DNA from: Sphingopyxis sp. GW247-27LB
GTDB lineage: Bacteria; Pseudomonadota; Alphaproteobacteria; Sphingomonadales; Sphingomonadaceae
NCBI RefSeq assembly: GCF_002277025.1
Contig: NZ_NIWD01000005.1
Span: 82,974-146,973, forward strand
Length of the DNA stretch: 64,000 nt
Direction of reading: 5' to 3'
Of the stretch, positions 7,610 through 16,560 are shown piece after piece (positions within the stretch are counted from its first letter, which is position 1; the number at the start of each line of letters is the position of its first letter). The translations under genes and the position numbers were made by a program. Below the pieces are notes generated by a model. The model did not search any database, was not told where the DNA came from, and worked only from the letters and a program-made list of their open reading frames with translations.

Positions 7610-8251
7610 ATGTTCTCGCGTCATCGCAAACCCCGAAGCGCGCCGGTCGACCCGCTGCTCGGTAAACCCGCCAGCTTCGGGATCCATCGGTACATTCAGG
7701 GCTCATCGAACCTCTTCGAAGAGAACCGGCTGCTCAAGTTCGCGATCGTCGGGCTGTTCGGCATTACCGCGGTGCTTGGCACGGTCATTTACAGCTCGGA
7801 CCAGAAAGAGCGCACGGTGGTCGTGCCGTTCGGTTCGGGCGGCGATCTCTATGTGACCGGCTCGAAGCCATCGGCCGCCTATATCCGCACGATGACGCGC
7901 AATATCGTCGCGCTCGCCGGGACCTATTCGGCCTACTCGGCCGACCGGCAGTTCCAGGAACTGCTCTCGATCGTCCATCCATCGGCGTACGACAGCATGC
8001 GCGACAGCCTGAACGGCATATTGGACGAGCTCGCGGGCAATCCGACGCTGTCGATCGCGACCTACATCCGCCCCGATCAGCCGGTCCAGTGGACCGAGCG
8101 TGACATCCTGGTCCCGATCGAGAAGGTCCGCGTGATCGGCGGTGTCATCCGCAAGTTCCGCGGCGAACTTCGCGTCCGCTACGCCGTCGAGAACGGACGC
8201 TTCTGGGTCATTTCGCTCACCGAGGAGAAATTCGATGTCCAGCCTCGCTAG
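7610..8251 (+). CDS. traE: TraE, VirB8-like assembly protein
   Basis: This 213-residue protein has a cytoplasmic N-terminus with SSNLFEENRLLKFAIVGLFG, a single membrane segment at about residues 44-62, and a periplasmic domain of the TraE/VirB8 type. In F-type systems TraE links the inner-membrane platform to the core complex. It overlaps traK by 17 bases. The ATG at 7610 follows traL closely and was preferred to upstream starts inside traL. Confidence 0.88.
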   Translation: MFSRHRKPRSAPVDPLLGKPASFGIHRYIQGSSNLFEENRLLKFAIVGLFGITAVLGTVIYSSDQKERTVVVPFGSGGDLYVTGSKPSAAYIRTMTRNIVALAGTYSAYSADRQFQELLSIVHPSAYDSMRDSLNGILDELAGNPTLSIATYIRPDQPVQWTERDILVPIEKVRVIGGVIRKFRGELRVRYAVENGRFWVISLTEEKFDVQPR

Positions 8252-8999
8252 GCTCGCGGCGGCGCTGCCCGTTGCCGCGCTGCTGTTGCCCGCGCCCGCA
8301 TCAGCGCAAGCCATCACCGTCCTTCCCGACCAGATGAGCACGATCCGCCTCTCAAACCGCGACGTCAATCATATCGTCTGCGTCGGCGGCGAGATCGAGG
8401 ATGTAAAATTCTCGGCCGAGAAGGCGATCGCGGTCGAGCGCGCGGGCTCCGACGCCTGGATCAAGTTTCTCGTCAAGGAAGTCGACGATATGGGTATGGT
8501 GACGCGCAGCTATGTGACGACACCCTCTGAGTTCTTCATCAGCTGCAACGGGGCCATCTATCCGCTCTATGCCGAGCCTACGGAAATTCCCGCGCAAACG
8601 GTCACGCTTGCTCCCGGACGGCCGCAGCGCGCACGGGCCAATGAGGAGCTGCTCGGGCCGCTAGTCGAGGAAGAGAGGGCAGTGTCGATCACGCTCGCGA
8701 TGCTTCAGGACCGCGTGCCGGCAAGCTTCACCGAGGTCGCGCCGCGGTCGGGAACGATCACGATTGCCGGCCTCCCCTCGGCGCAGCTCGTCGAGCGCCG
8801 GCGTCTCGCGATCGAAGGCTCCGGCCTTTCCGTCTCCGAGTATCGCCTCGGTAGCGACAGCGATGTCGTGCTCGAGGAACAGCAGTTCCTCGACCGCGCG
8901 CTTGGCATCGACATCTTCGCAGTCACGCTCGACCGACTGAGCCTCAAGGCGGGCGAAAGCGCGCGGCTGATCGTTATCCGCCGGGGAGACGGCGAATGA
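8235..8999 (+). CDS. traK: TraK, outer-membrane core complex protein (VirB9-like)
   Basis: This 254-residue secreted protein starts MSSLARLAAALPVAALLLPA with cleavage expected after ASA at about residue 24. The mature part begins with QAITVLPDQMSTIRLSNRDV, a TraK/secretin-like N-terminal pattern. TraK forms the outer-membrane core with TraB and TraV. The start overlaps the end of traE and follows GAGGAGAAATTCG. The stop overlaps the traB start (ATGA). Confidence 0.88.
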   Translation: MSSLARLAAALPVAALLLPAPASAQAITVLPDQMSTIRLSNRDVNHIVCVGGEIEDVKFSAEKAIAVERAGSDAWIKFLVKEVDDMGMVTRSYVTTPSEFFISCNGAIYPLYAEPTEIPAQTVTLAPGRPQRARANEELLGPLVEEERAVSITLAMLQDRVPASFTEVAPRSGTITIAGLPSAQLVERRRLAIEGSGLSVSEYRLGSDSDVVLEEQQFLDRALGIDIFAVTLDRLSLKAGESARLIVIRRGDGE

Positions 9000-10288
9000 A
9001 CGACACGCCCGAACAAGAGCCGCTCGATCTCGGCGAGGTCGGCAAACCGCTTCCGCCCGAGGCCACTCGCGGCCCCGCTCTTCTCGCATTCAAGGAGCGC
9101 TGGGCGACGCTGGGCTCGAAACAGAAGCTGCGCGCCAAGCAGTTGAGTGTCGCGGGCGTCGTCGCGATGCTCGGTACCGGTCTCTACGCGGCGAGTACAG
9201 GCGGAGATGAGAAGGCGCCCGAGGCGCCAGCGGTGACCAAGCTCGACATGGGCGCCGGCCTGCGCGGCGACAGCCTCGAGACCAAGCTGCGGGGCGACCT
9301 CCAGAAGATTCTCGATGGCCAGACCTTGCTCGGCGACCGCGTCACCGCGATCGAGGAGGGCAAGGTCGTGCCCGGCAGCAAGCCAGGCGCACCTCCCGAC
9401 GGCGACCCCGGGCTTCCCCCGGCTCTGCCGGGCGCGATACCGGATTATCCACCCGCGCCCGGCGATGCCGAAATCGCGACGGGCGAGATCCCGCCACCTC
9501 CTTCACCACCCGCGGCGCCCCCTGCTCCTCCTGCGCCCCCGGTTGAAAAGGCCGTCGGCGCGATCGGCGCCGCGGTGACCGCCCCCGGCACGATTGCCGC
9601 GGCCGATGGCAAGGGCGCGCCGTCTGGCGCTAAAAAAAAGACCCGGACGATCTATTTGCCACCTGGTTTCATGAAGGCGCGGCTGCTGACCGGGATCGAC
9701 GCGCTCGCGAGCCGCGATGCTACCTCGAACCCCGAGCCGCTGATTGCGCGCGTCCAGGCGCCCGCCGTGCTGCCGAATGACGTCAAGGCCAATCTCTCGG
9801 GCTGCTTCGTCATCGGCAACGCGACGGGCAGCCTCGCCAAGGAGCGGGTCGAGGTCCAGCTCGTATCGCTGTCCTGCGTCGATTTCGACGAACGCTCGGT
9901 GGTCGACCAGCCGATCAAGGGTTTCTTCGTCGACACCGACGGCAAGAAGGGGCTGTCGGGCAAGGTGGTAACGCGCGCCGGCGCGAGTCTCGCGCGCGCC
10001 TTCATCGCCGGCACGATCAGCGGGATCAGCCAGACGGTCGAGAACACGGTCGGTGACGTGTCGACATCGGCCTTGGGTTCGGTGCGGACGCTCGATGTCG
10101 GCGACGCCGCCAAGGTGGGGATCGCAGGCGGCCTCTCGAAGTCGTCCGACAAGCTCACCGACTTCTATCTCGATCTCGCGCGGCAGGCGGGACCTATCGT
10201 CGAAGTGGGCGCCGCCAAGGACGTCGTCGTCGTCATCCAGGAAGGCGTCACGCTCGAGATCAAGCCGACCGCCGGGAGCAAGTTCTGA
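8996..10288 (+). CDS. traB: TraB, core complex scaffold (VirB10-like)
   Basis: This 430-residue protein has a cytoplasmic N-terminal region (1-48), one membrane helix at about residues 51-67 (LSVAGVVAMLGTGLYAAST), and a proline-rich stretch around residues 163-183 (PPPPSPPAAPPAPPAPP) typical of VirB10 proteins that span the periplasm. The C-terminal TrbI/VirB10 domain includes LPPGFMKARLLTGIDA and SLSCVDFDERSVVDQPIKGF. It couples inner and outer membrane. It is coupled to traK by a 4-base overlap, and traV starts 29 bases downstream. Confidence 0.92.
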   Translation: MNDTPEQEPLDLGEVGKPLPPEATRGPALLAFKERWATLGSKQKLRAKQLSVAGVVAMLGTGLYAASTGGDEKAPEAPAVTKLDMGAGLRGDSLETKLRGDLQKILDGQTLLGDRVTAIEEGKVVPGSKPGAPPDGDPGLPPALPGAIPDYPPAPGDAEIATGEIPPPPSPPAAPPAPPAPPVEKAVGAIGAAVTAPGTIAAADGKGAPSGAKKKTRTIYLPPGFMKARLLTGIDALASRDATSNPEPLIARVQAPAVLPNDVKANLSGCFVIGNATGSLAKERVEVQLVSLSCVDFDERSVVDQPIKGFFVDTDGKKGLSGKVVTRAGASLARAFIAGTISGISQTVENTVGDVSTSALGSVRTLDVGDAAKVGIAGGLSKSSDKLTDFYLDLARQAGPIVEVGAAKDVVVVIQEGVTLEIKPTAGSKF

Positions 10289-10317
10289 TGCCCCCGCCCA
10301 TCCTCGGAGGAATATCG

Positions 10318-10926
10318 ATGACCGATATGTCAAACCGGCGCCGCGCGCGCCTCTGCTCAGCCGCACTCTTGCTTGCCGGCGTCTTGCCACTCTCAGGGTG
10401 CGCAACGCTCGGCTCAGCGATGTCGCCGTACAGCGAAAAGTTCAGCTGCAAGAACGACGATCACGGCCAGTGCATCCATCCCGAGAAAGCCTATGAGGAT
10501 GCGGCGGAGGGCCGGGCTTCGCGTTCGGACCCGGCGGTGACACGCGACAAGATATTGCTCAAGGCGAACCAGCGCGGCACCGCGCGCCGAGGACGCAGCG
10601 ATGCTGATGCCTATGGTGATTACCGCGACAGCGTCTACCGGGAGCTTCAGGGGCTGATCGAGGCGCCCGAGGCGCCGATGCTGCGGCCGGCGCAGGCGGT
10701 GCGAACACTGATCCTGCCCTATGCCGATCGGAACCGGCCCGACCGGCTCTATATGCCGCGTTTCGTCTATTCGGTGCTTGAGCCCCCCTCCTGGGTCGTC
10801 GGCGGCTATCTCGTGCCGCCGGTCTCAGCCGCGGCGCGCGTGCCGGTGCTCGAGCAGATCCGCGAGGTGCCCGGAAGCGAACTGACGCCGCCGGTTGTGC
10901 CCGCGCGCGCGGAGCCGCGGCCATGA
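10318..10926 (+). CDS. traV: TraV, outer-membrane lipoprotein of the core complex
   Basis: This 202-residue lipoprotein has a lipobox at LPLSGC (Cys at about residue 28) after a hydrophobic signal. The mature region has the Cys pair FSCKNDDHGQCIHPE seen in TraV proteins. It anchors the TraK-TraB core in the outer membrane (VirB7-like role). The start at 10318 follows GGAGGAATATCG; an ATG at 10288 in the same frame is possible but has no comparable ribosome site. The stop overlaps traC by 4 bases. Confidence 0.88.
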   Translation: MTDMSNRRRARLCSAALLLAGVLPLSGCATLGSAMSPYSEKFSCKNDDHGQCIHPEKAYEDAAEGRASRSDPAVTRDKILLKANQRGTARRGRSDADAYGDYRDSVYRELQGLIEAPEAPMLRPAQAVRTLILPYADRNRPDRLYMPRFVYSVLEPPSWVVGGYLVPPVSAAARVPVLEQIREVPGSELTPPVVPARAEPRP

Positions 10927-13451
10927 AGGCGCCCGGAACCGGCGGTGGTCTTACCTTCTCCGACCTGCACCGCGCCGTTGCGCGCGACCGCTATTCGGAT
11001 TTCCTCCCGCTCGTCGCCTGGGTCGAGGAAGAGGAAGCCTTTCTCTGCATCGATGATGGCTGGGGCTATGCTTGGGAGTTGACCCCTACCGCCTATATGT
11101 TCGCGCATGTTCACCAGGCGCTGCTCGGCCTGTTCAACGTCCAGTTTCCCGAGAACAGCGTCGTCCAGCTTATCAGCTTCGCCGACCCGCTGATTGCGCC
11201 AGCGCTCGACGCCTATCTCGACCTCAAGACCCGGCCAGATCCGCTGATCCAGGCATCGGCGCGCCGGACGCACGCTTATCTAAACGAAGGCCGGAACGGG
11301 CTTGGCGCGCTCCACGGCATTCCGGTGCGTGATTTCCGGACCTTCCTCGCTGTCAAAACGCGCGCCCCCATGCACAGCGACCTGCGCCGCCAGATCGAAG
11401 AGCAGCTTGCCAAGCTCGGCATTCGCCGCGTCGAGCCGCACGAAATGATCTCCTTCTATCGCCGTATCTTCAACGGCGTCTTCGAGGACGCTCCTGGCGT
11501 ATTCGCCAGCGGTGCAGCCGGGCACCCCGCCCCGCCGATCCGCAAGCAGATCGTCGATGCCGGCCCCGATCTCGCTTTCGACGGACCCGAAGTGTTCCTC
11601 GGGGGCCAGGTCGCACGCTGCCTGACGCCGAAAGCGCCGGCGAGGCGGGTTACCGCGGAACACATGAACCGGCTGATGGGCGGGATGCGCGGGAGCGCCG
11701 AGGACAGCGACCAGATTGGCGGCCCCTTCCTCTATTGCCTCAACATCCTCTTCGACCATTCGCAGTTCGAAATTCACAAGCGGGCGCAGATCCTGTCGGC
11801 GCAGAAAGCGGCGGGCAGTTTCGCGGTCGAGGTCGGAAAACAGATCGAAGAGATTGGCTGGGTACTCGACGAAGCTGGCAACAGCCGCTTCGTGTCGGTG
11901 ATGCCCACAGTCTGGGTATTCGGCCGCGACCGGCACCAGGCACGCGAGATGGCCGCGCGCGCCAAGCGGCTCTGGGAAAGCGAGCCGCTGCCCTGGATGG
12001 TTCAGGAGGAGAGCTATCTCAATCCGATCCTGCTGACCGCAAGCCTGCCCTTCGGCCTCTATCCCGAGCGCCGCACGATCAAGATGCTCGAGCGCGACTT
12101 TCGAATGCCAGTGAAGGCGGCGGCGCTGATGGCGCCGATCCAGGCCGATTTCCGCGGCGGCGGCCGCCCTGCCCTGCTCTACACGGGGCGTAAGGGGCAG
12201 CTCATCACGCTCGATCTCTTCGACCCGCGCATCAACAATTATAATTTCGTCGTCGCGGCAGAAAGCGGCGCGGGCAAGAGCTTCCTGCTCAACGACCTCT
12301 GCCGGCAATATTACGCCCAGAATGCGCTGATCCGCATCATCGATATCGGCGGCAGTTACCGCAAGCTCTGCACGCTGTGCTCGGGCCGCTATATCGATAT
12401 CGGCGAGGAGCGGCTTGTTCTCAATCCCTTCGACCTCGGCCTTGCCCTCGATGGGGAGGACAAGCAGTCGGCGATCGCGATGGCGGTCGCTATCGTTGCC
12501 GAAATGGCCAATGCCGCGACGCGCAAGGGCGTGTCGACGTCGGAGTGGAACCTGCTCAAATCGGCGGTCCAGTGGACCATCGACGCGGGACATGCCGAGG
12601 AAGGCATTGACGCCGTCCGGGCTTGGCTCGGCTCCTATCCCGAGTTCGCGGAGTCCGAGCTCGACAAGGTCGAGCATCTGAAGCCGGTCGCGCGCGAACT
12701 GGCGTTCAACCTGCGGGATTTTGCATCGAACGGCGCCTATGGGCATTTCTTCAACGGCCCATCGACCTTCGACATCTCGTCCGACGAGTTCGTCGTGCTC
12801 GAGCTCGAACGGCTGAAATCGATGCCGGACCTGTTCAATGTCATCGTCATGGTCGTCGTGAACGCGGTCACACAGGAACTCTATCTCTCCGCCCGTGATC
12901 GCCCGCGCTTCGTGCTCTGCGACGAAGCGGCGCAGTTCATGACCAAAAGCGACGGCCAGGACTTGTCCCGGCTTGCCGAGGCCTTCGCGCAGGGCTACCG
13001 ACGGGCGCGAAAATATCAGGGCAGCTTCGGCATCGTCCTCCAGTCGATGAATGACCTCACGCTGTTCGGCGGCACAGGCCAAGTCATCCTCGAGAACGCG
13101 GCGACGCGGTTCCTTCTGCAAGGCTCCACCTACGATCGCGCTGTCGAGAGCAAGATTCTTGACTATTCCGGGTTCGTTCTCGATCTCCTGAAATCGGTCC
13201 GTAACAACAAGCCCAACTATAGCGAGGTCTTCATCGATTCTCCGCTCGGGCTCGGCGTGGCGCGGCTTGTCGTGGATTCCTTCAGCTACTGGATCAACAC
13301 CAGCGCGCCGGGCGAAGTTGCGGCGTTCGAAGCACTCATCCGGAACGGGCGATCGCCGCTCGAGGCTGTGTGCGAGCTCGCCGGTGTCGATCCGTGCGAG
13401 ATCTTGGGTAATCGCCCCAACGGGCCGCCGGCATCGGAGCAGGCGGCATGA
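10923..13451 (+). CDS. traC: TraC, VirB4-like secretion ATPase
   Basis: This 842-residue cytoplasmic ATPase powers pilus assembly. The Walker A motif ESGAGKSF is at about residue 447 and the Walker B motif RFVLCDEA at about residue 663. An N-terminal TraC domain contains FLPLVAWVEEEEAFLCIDDG. The length matches the family (about 800-870). ATG overlaps the traV stop and the C-terminal TGA overlaps the next ATG, so the gene sits in a tightly coupled operon. Confidence 0.95.
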   Translation: MKAPGTGGGLTFSDLHRAVARDRYSDFLPLVAWVEEEEAFLCIDDGWGYAWELTPTAYMFAHVHQALLGLFNVQFPENSVVQLISFADPLIAPALDAYLDLKTRPDPLIQASARRTHAYLNEGRNGLGALHGIPVRDFRTFLAVKTRAPMHSDLRRQIEEQLAKLGIRRVEPHEMISFYRRIFNGVFEDAPGVFASGAAGHPAPPIRKQIVDAGPDLAFDGPEVFLGGQVARCLTPKAPARRVTAEHMNRLMGGMRGSAEDSDQIGGPFLYCLNILFDHSQFEIHKRAQILSAQKAAGSFAVEVGKQIEEIGWVLDEAGNSRFVSVMPTVWVFGRDRHQAREMAARAKRLWESEPLPWMVQEESYLNPILLTASLPFGLYPERRTIKMLERDFRMPVKAAALMAPIQADFRGGGRPALLYTGRKGQLITLDLFDPRINNYNFVVAAESGAGKSFLLNDLCRQYYAQNALIRIIDIGGSYRKLCTLCSGRYIDIGEERLVLNPFDLGLALDGEDKQSAIAMAVAIVAEMANAATRKGVSTSEWNLLKSAVQWTIDAGHAEEGIDAVRAWLGSYPEFAESELDKVEHLKPVARELAFNLRDFASNGAYGHFFNGPSTFDISSDEFVVLELERLKSMPDLFNVIVMVVVNAVTQELYLSARDRPRFVLCDEAAQFMTKSDGQDLSRLAEAFAQGYRRARKYQGSFGIVLQSMNDLTLFGGTGQVILENAATRFLLQGSTYDRAVESKILDYSGFVLDLLKSVRNNKPNYSEVFIDSPLGLGVARLVVDSFSYWINTSAPGEVAAFEALIRNGRSPLEAVCELAGVDPCEILGNRPNGPPASEQAA

Positions 13452-13780
13452 AACGGCGATCTATCCATCCCGACCAGTTCGAGATGCACCTCGACGCGAT
13501 GTTGCCCTCCGATCGGGCGCTGTTCGATGCGGCCGTTGCGGCGGTGGCGGAGCGGCAGGCACTCGGCTGGCGGTTCCGGCTCGTCGTGATCGAATCCGTC
13601 ATGATGGCCGGTCTCGTTCTTGTTGTCGGACGGCTGGTCGACCAGCCGTCGTCGCTGGTCACGCAGGCATCGGTGACGGTTGGGATCACCTGCTTCGCGA
13701 GCGGGCTGCTTCTCATCTGGCTTTCGTCCGTGATGAGCGCCTTGATGCTCCGCTGGCGCGGGCATCGGCGGATACGATGA
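13448..13780 (+). CDS. Small two-helix membrane protein in the transfer operon
   Basis: This 110-residue protein has two hydrophobic segments (VVIESVMMAGLVLVVGRLV and VGITCFASGLLLIWLSSVM) and a basic C-terminus (LRWRGHRRIR). It overlaps both neighbours by 4 bases, so it is translated as part of the traC-traW operon. I do not recognise the family. Its position corresponds to the place where F-type operons carry small membrane proteins such as TrbI, but I see no sequence signature for TrbI. Confidence 0.7.
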   Translation: MKRRSIHPDQFEMHLDAMLPSDRALFDAAVAAVAERQALGWRFRLVVIESVMMAGLVLVVGRLVDQPSSLVTQASVTVGITCFASGLLLIWLSSVMSALMLRWRGHRRIR

Positions 13781-14019
13781 ACGGTCTTCTCTCCTGCACG
13801 CCCTCGCCGATCGCGGTCAGGCTCGCCGTCGGCGGCCTGATGCTCGGTCAGGCGCAAGCCCTCATCCTACTCGCCGCTCCGAGCCCGATCGAAAGCTCGC
13901 CACGATCTCTCATCGTCGTGCTGAGCCTTCTCTCGTTGGGTTCATTTGTCGGGGCGATCATCGGCGCCAGCACCTCCGATCCGCGAGAAAGATGGAGGGA
14001 ATATCGCCGTGGAACATGA
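13777..14019 (+). CDS. Small two-helix membrane protein in the transfer operon
   Basis: This 80-residue protein has two hydrophobic helices (AVRLAVGGLMLGQAQALILLA and SLIVVLSLLSLGSFVGAII) and a charged tail (SDPRERWREYRRGT). The ATG overlaps the upstream stop (ATGA) and its 3' end overlaps the traW start by 11 bases. The family is not recognised. Tight coupling to traC and traW suggests a role in the mating-pair-formation apparatus (inference). Confidence 0.65.
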   Translation: MNGLLSCTPSPIAVRLAVGGLMLGQAQALILLAAPSPIESSPRSLIVVLSLLSLGSFVGAIIGASTSDPRERWREYRRGT

Positions 14020-14692
14020 CCCCGTCAGCGTTCGCGTGGCCGCCTGGCAGTTTGGCACCTCGATGATGCTCGTGCTCGGTGCATTCGTCGTCGCGGCGAC
14101 GGCATTTGGCCAGACAGCGGCGATCGGACGCACTTGGGCGATCGCCGAGCCGGATGCCCTATCCGAAATCGAGGCGCGCGTCACGCAGCAGCCGAAAAGC
14201 GTCGCGGATCGTTTCGGACCGCGCGAGAAGTGGAGCGCGATGCAGTCCGCCGCGCTCGGCGTCGCACGCGCGAACAGGAAGCGCACTGTCGTGCCGTTTC
14301 ACACGCTCGATTTCGAAATCCGGCTGCCGAACGGCAAGTTGCTCTACCCTAAGGGCTACACCTTCAACCCGCTGAGCTATGTGTCGATGCCGCAGCGCCT
14401 GGTCGTGGTTCATCCGCGCGATCTCGACTGGGCGATCGGCCAAGCGCGGGCGAGCGACTGGATACTGCTTGCCGGCGGCCATGCCGAGACGGTCGACCCG
14501 ATAGCGATCGGAGAGAGGATCTCCCGTCCGCTCTTCGTTCTCGAAGAACGCGTCAGGGATCGGCTCAATCTCAGCGTTGCGCCGGTGATAGTTGCACAGG
14601 TCGGACAAAGGCTGGAGGTCACCGAGTTCGCGCTAGAGCGAATGGACGCGGCCACGATGAACACACCCGCGCACGCGACTAATTTGCGATAG
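14009..14692 (+). CDS. traW: TraW, pilus assembly protein
   Basis: This 227-residue protein has a hydrophobic N-terminal segment (MLVLGAFVVAATAFGQ), followed by RTWAIAEPDALSEIEARVTQ, the typical TraW start of the mature region. It has YPKGYTFNPLSYVSMPQRLV and VVHPRDLDWAIG, close to the YxxGxxxNPL and D(R)xQ patterns of the family. TraW works with TraU and TrbC in pilus assembly in the periplasm. The GTG at 14009 was chosen because GGAGGGAATATCGCC precedes it; the upstream in-frame ATG lies inside the preceding gene. Confidence 0.85.
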   Translation: MEHDPVSVRVAAWQFGTSMMLVLGAFVVAATAFGQTAAIGRTWAIAEPDALSEIEARVTQQPKSVADRFGPREKWSAMQSAALGVARANRKRTVVPFHTLDFEIRLPNGKLLYPKGYTFNPLSYVSMPQRLVVVHPRDLDWAIGQARASDWILLAGGHAETVDPIAIGERISRPLFVLEERVRDRLNLSVAPVIVAQVGQRLEVTEFALERMDAATMNTPAHATNLR

Positions 14693-15140
14693 CTCTGCCG
14701 AGCTGATCTTTTGGCGTCTTCATACAATCGCGAATCCAAAGACTCGCGTAATCGGACGCCGCGACCCAGAGGAGCTCCTACTCGGAAACGAGGACAGAGA
14801 TCTTCATCTTGACGCCCGCTCAGCACTGGCTGGGCGGGCGTCTTCTTTTAACTCGAAGATATTCGAGAGGTTTTTCGCTCGGTCGATTTCCTATCGCTTC
14901 GATATCCGTCGGGACGTCAGCCGGGCGCCGGACAAGATGCGTTCGCGGCTTTGAACCCGTCTCCTGCTTCTCCATGGTAGCTTATCTGCAAACCGGCAGC
15001 GCCATGCCTCTCGTGTGCAACTCACTGCCCATCCGGTTGCGCCGAACGTACCGGACAGGCCACCTTCCCTTGAGGACGGAAGAATCGAAGTTCTCACCAA
15101 TCCAGTTTTTCAGCGCCCTATCCGGCGAAACGGAGAAGCC
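14693..15140 (+). other. Intergenic region between traW and traU
   Basis: These 448 bases break an otherwise gap-free operon. They contain the intrinsic terminator at 14811-14848. An open frame across 14809-15258 on the plus strand is unlike a protein (Arg/Ser/Pro-rich, no family) and I do not count it as a gene. A promoter for the traU-traG half must lie after the terminator if the terminator is strong, but I cannot identify it. Confidence 0.5.
14811..14848 (+). terminator. Intrinsic terminator after traW
   Basis: GACGCCCGCTCAGC pairs with GCTGGGCGGGCGTC (one G-T pair) around a 4-base loop ACTG and is followed by TTCTTTT. The stem is 14 bp and very GC-rich. It lies about 120 bases after the traW stop codon, within the transfer gene cluster, and would separate the traA-traW block from the traU-traG block. 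Confidence 0.8.
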
Positions 15141-16229
15141 ATGCCTGCTCGCCGAAGCCCGCGCGTGTCGATGCCCACGCCGCAATGCGAGCACTCTGAC
15201 CGCCCGACCGGGTCAACCGCGCGTCGATCCCTCTTCGGCACGGCGACCATCATGCTGAGCGCGACGCTCGCGTTCATCCCGGCTCCCGCGCATGCTTCCA
15301 AATGCCCGACCGACACAGTGTTCAACCCGATCACCAAGGTGCGCTGGAACTGCATCTTCCCGATCACCATCGGCGGCGTCCGCGTCGGCAGCTATGACAA
15401 GCTGGACAAGGCGCTCGACGCGCAATCTGCATCGAAGCCGCTGTGCGCCTGCCGCAAGGGCGCGACCTTCTGGTTCGGTGTCAAGGTCAGCTTCTGGACC
15501 CCGAACCGCATGATCGACGTCGTGACCGAGCCCGGCTGCATGATGGCGCTCGGTGCGGACATCATGTCGACCGGCGGCAAGCTCCAGGGCAGCCAGTCGT
15601 CGATCGCAGACGGGACGAACACCACCAAGCTCTTCGCGCAGCTGCACTATTATGTCGCGCCGGTCTGGAAGATGCTCGACATGTTCACCGACCTGCCATG
15701 TCTCGAGGATGACGGCTTCGACGTGGCGCTGATGACCGAGGTCATGCCGACCTGGCAGTCGGGAACGCTCGGCGCGATCATCCAGCCCGAGGGCATCCTC
15801 TTCGGCAATCCCGCGGCCGGTCTCGCCTGCATGTCGGACAGCGCCGCGGCCGCCGCAGGCAAGGTCATCGACCCCCTCTTCTGGTGCATGGGAAGCTGGG
15901 GCAGCACCTATCCCGTGGCCGGCGACATCCACATGGGCGACCGCGTCGAAGCCTGGGCGGGGCTCGCCGCCCGCGGCACTTTCATGATGGGCCGGCTCGG
16001 CGCGCTCACCATCCACTCGGCGGACGGCTGCTCGTTCAAGCCGCAGCCGATCTGGACCAAGAGCCGGTACAAGCTCCAGCTCATGGAGCCGGTGAAGGGC
16101 GGCAAGTGCGTCAACATAGGCCGTCCCGGCGCGCTCTGGACAAGCGCCAAGCACGCGCCCGGCAAGGACAACGCCCAGTTCATGCTCTTCGAGAAAGCGA
16201 TTTGCTGTGCCGGCATCTCCACGCCCTGA
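15141..16229 (+). CDS. traU: TraU, pilus assembly / DNA transfer protein
   Basis: This 362-residue secreted Cys-rich protein starts MPARRSPRVSMPTPQ, with the hydrophobic signal TATIMLSATLAFIPAPAHA ending near residue 52. The mature protein begins KCPTDTVFNPITKVRWNCIF, the TraU family start, and has paired cysteines throughout (CACRKGATFWFG, DLPCLEDDGFD, FWCMGSWG, FEKAICCAG). TraU is needed for stable mating pairs and DNA transfer. The start at 15141 follows GGAGAAGCC. It is the first gene after the intergenic terminator. Confidence 0.93.
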   Translation: MPARRSPRVSMPTPQCEHSDRPTGSTARRSLFGTATIMLSATLAFIPAPAHASKCPTDTVFNPITKVRWNCIFPITIGGVRVGSYDKLDKALDAQSASKPLCACRKGATFWFGVKVSFWTPNRMIDVVTEPGCMMALGADIMSTGGKLQGSQSSIADGTNTTKLFAQLHYYVAPVWKMLDMFTDLPCLEDDGFDVALMTEVMPTWQSGTLGAIIQPEGILFGNPAAGLACMSDSAAAAAGKVIDPLFWCMGSWGSTYPVAGDIHMGDRVEAWAGLAARGTFMMGRLGALTIHSADGCSFKPQPIWTKSRYKLQLMEPVKGGKCVNIGRPGALWTSAKHAPGKDNAQFMLFEKAICCAGISTP

Positions 16230-16560
16230 TCCGGCACTCCCCGATCGTCTCGTGCGCAGCCCGGAATCGGCCCGGTCTGCCCGCCACAGCCCCGGTGGCT
16301 GCCGGCAGCCGCATGAGACGGGAGCGGCGCCCTGCCCCCTCTCGGGCGCCGCTCCACCTTCAGCCGATGCGGCCGAACCGCCCGCGCTGGAAGAAAGCCA
16401 AGCCCTGACCCCGCTGCGTCCCCGGGCGAAGGCCGTGCTCACTGTCTTCGAGGGCCAGGCCGTCTATCGGCACCTCCCGCCCGGTTGCGAAGTGTGCCGG
16501 GCGGGAGACCTGTTCCGGCTCCCGCATGGCTCGCGGACCATGGACGGTGGTCGCTCGTGA
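16207..16560 (+). CDS. Hypothetical protein between traU and the Cys-rich gene
   Basis: This frame of 117 codons (GTG start as drawn) has strongly coding third positions in its second half (EESQALTPLRPRAKAVLTVF, then GQAVYRHLPPGCEVCRAGDL) and its TGA overlaps the GTG start of the next gene (GTGA). The real start may be downstream of 16207, because the first part overlaps traU. It has no membrane segment and one CxxC (CEVC). The family is unknown to me. Confidence 0.5.
   Translation: MPASPRPDPALPDRLVRSPESARSARHSPGGCRQPHETGAAPCPLSGAAPPSADAAEPPALEESQALTPLRPRAKAVLTVFEGQAVYRHLPPGCEVCRAGDLFRLPHGSRTMDGGRS

Noticed and set aside
11280..13121. 613-codon minus-strand open frame opposite traC
   Set aside because: Shadow frame caused by GC-rich codons of traC; the plus strand has Walker A and B motifs and coupled overlaps.
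14809..15258. 149-codon plus-strand frame between traW and traU
   Set aside because: Starts inside the intrinsic terminator, is Arg/Ser/Pro-rich and overlaps the real traU start.
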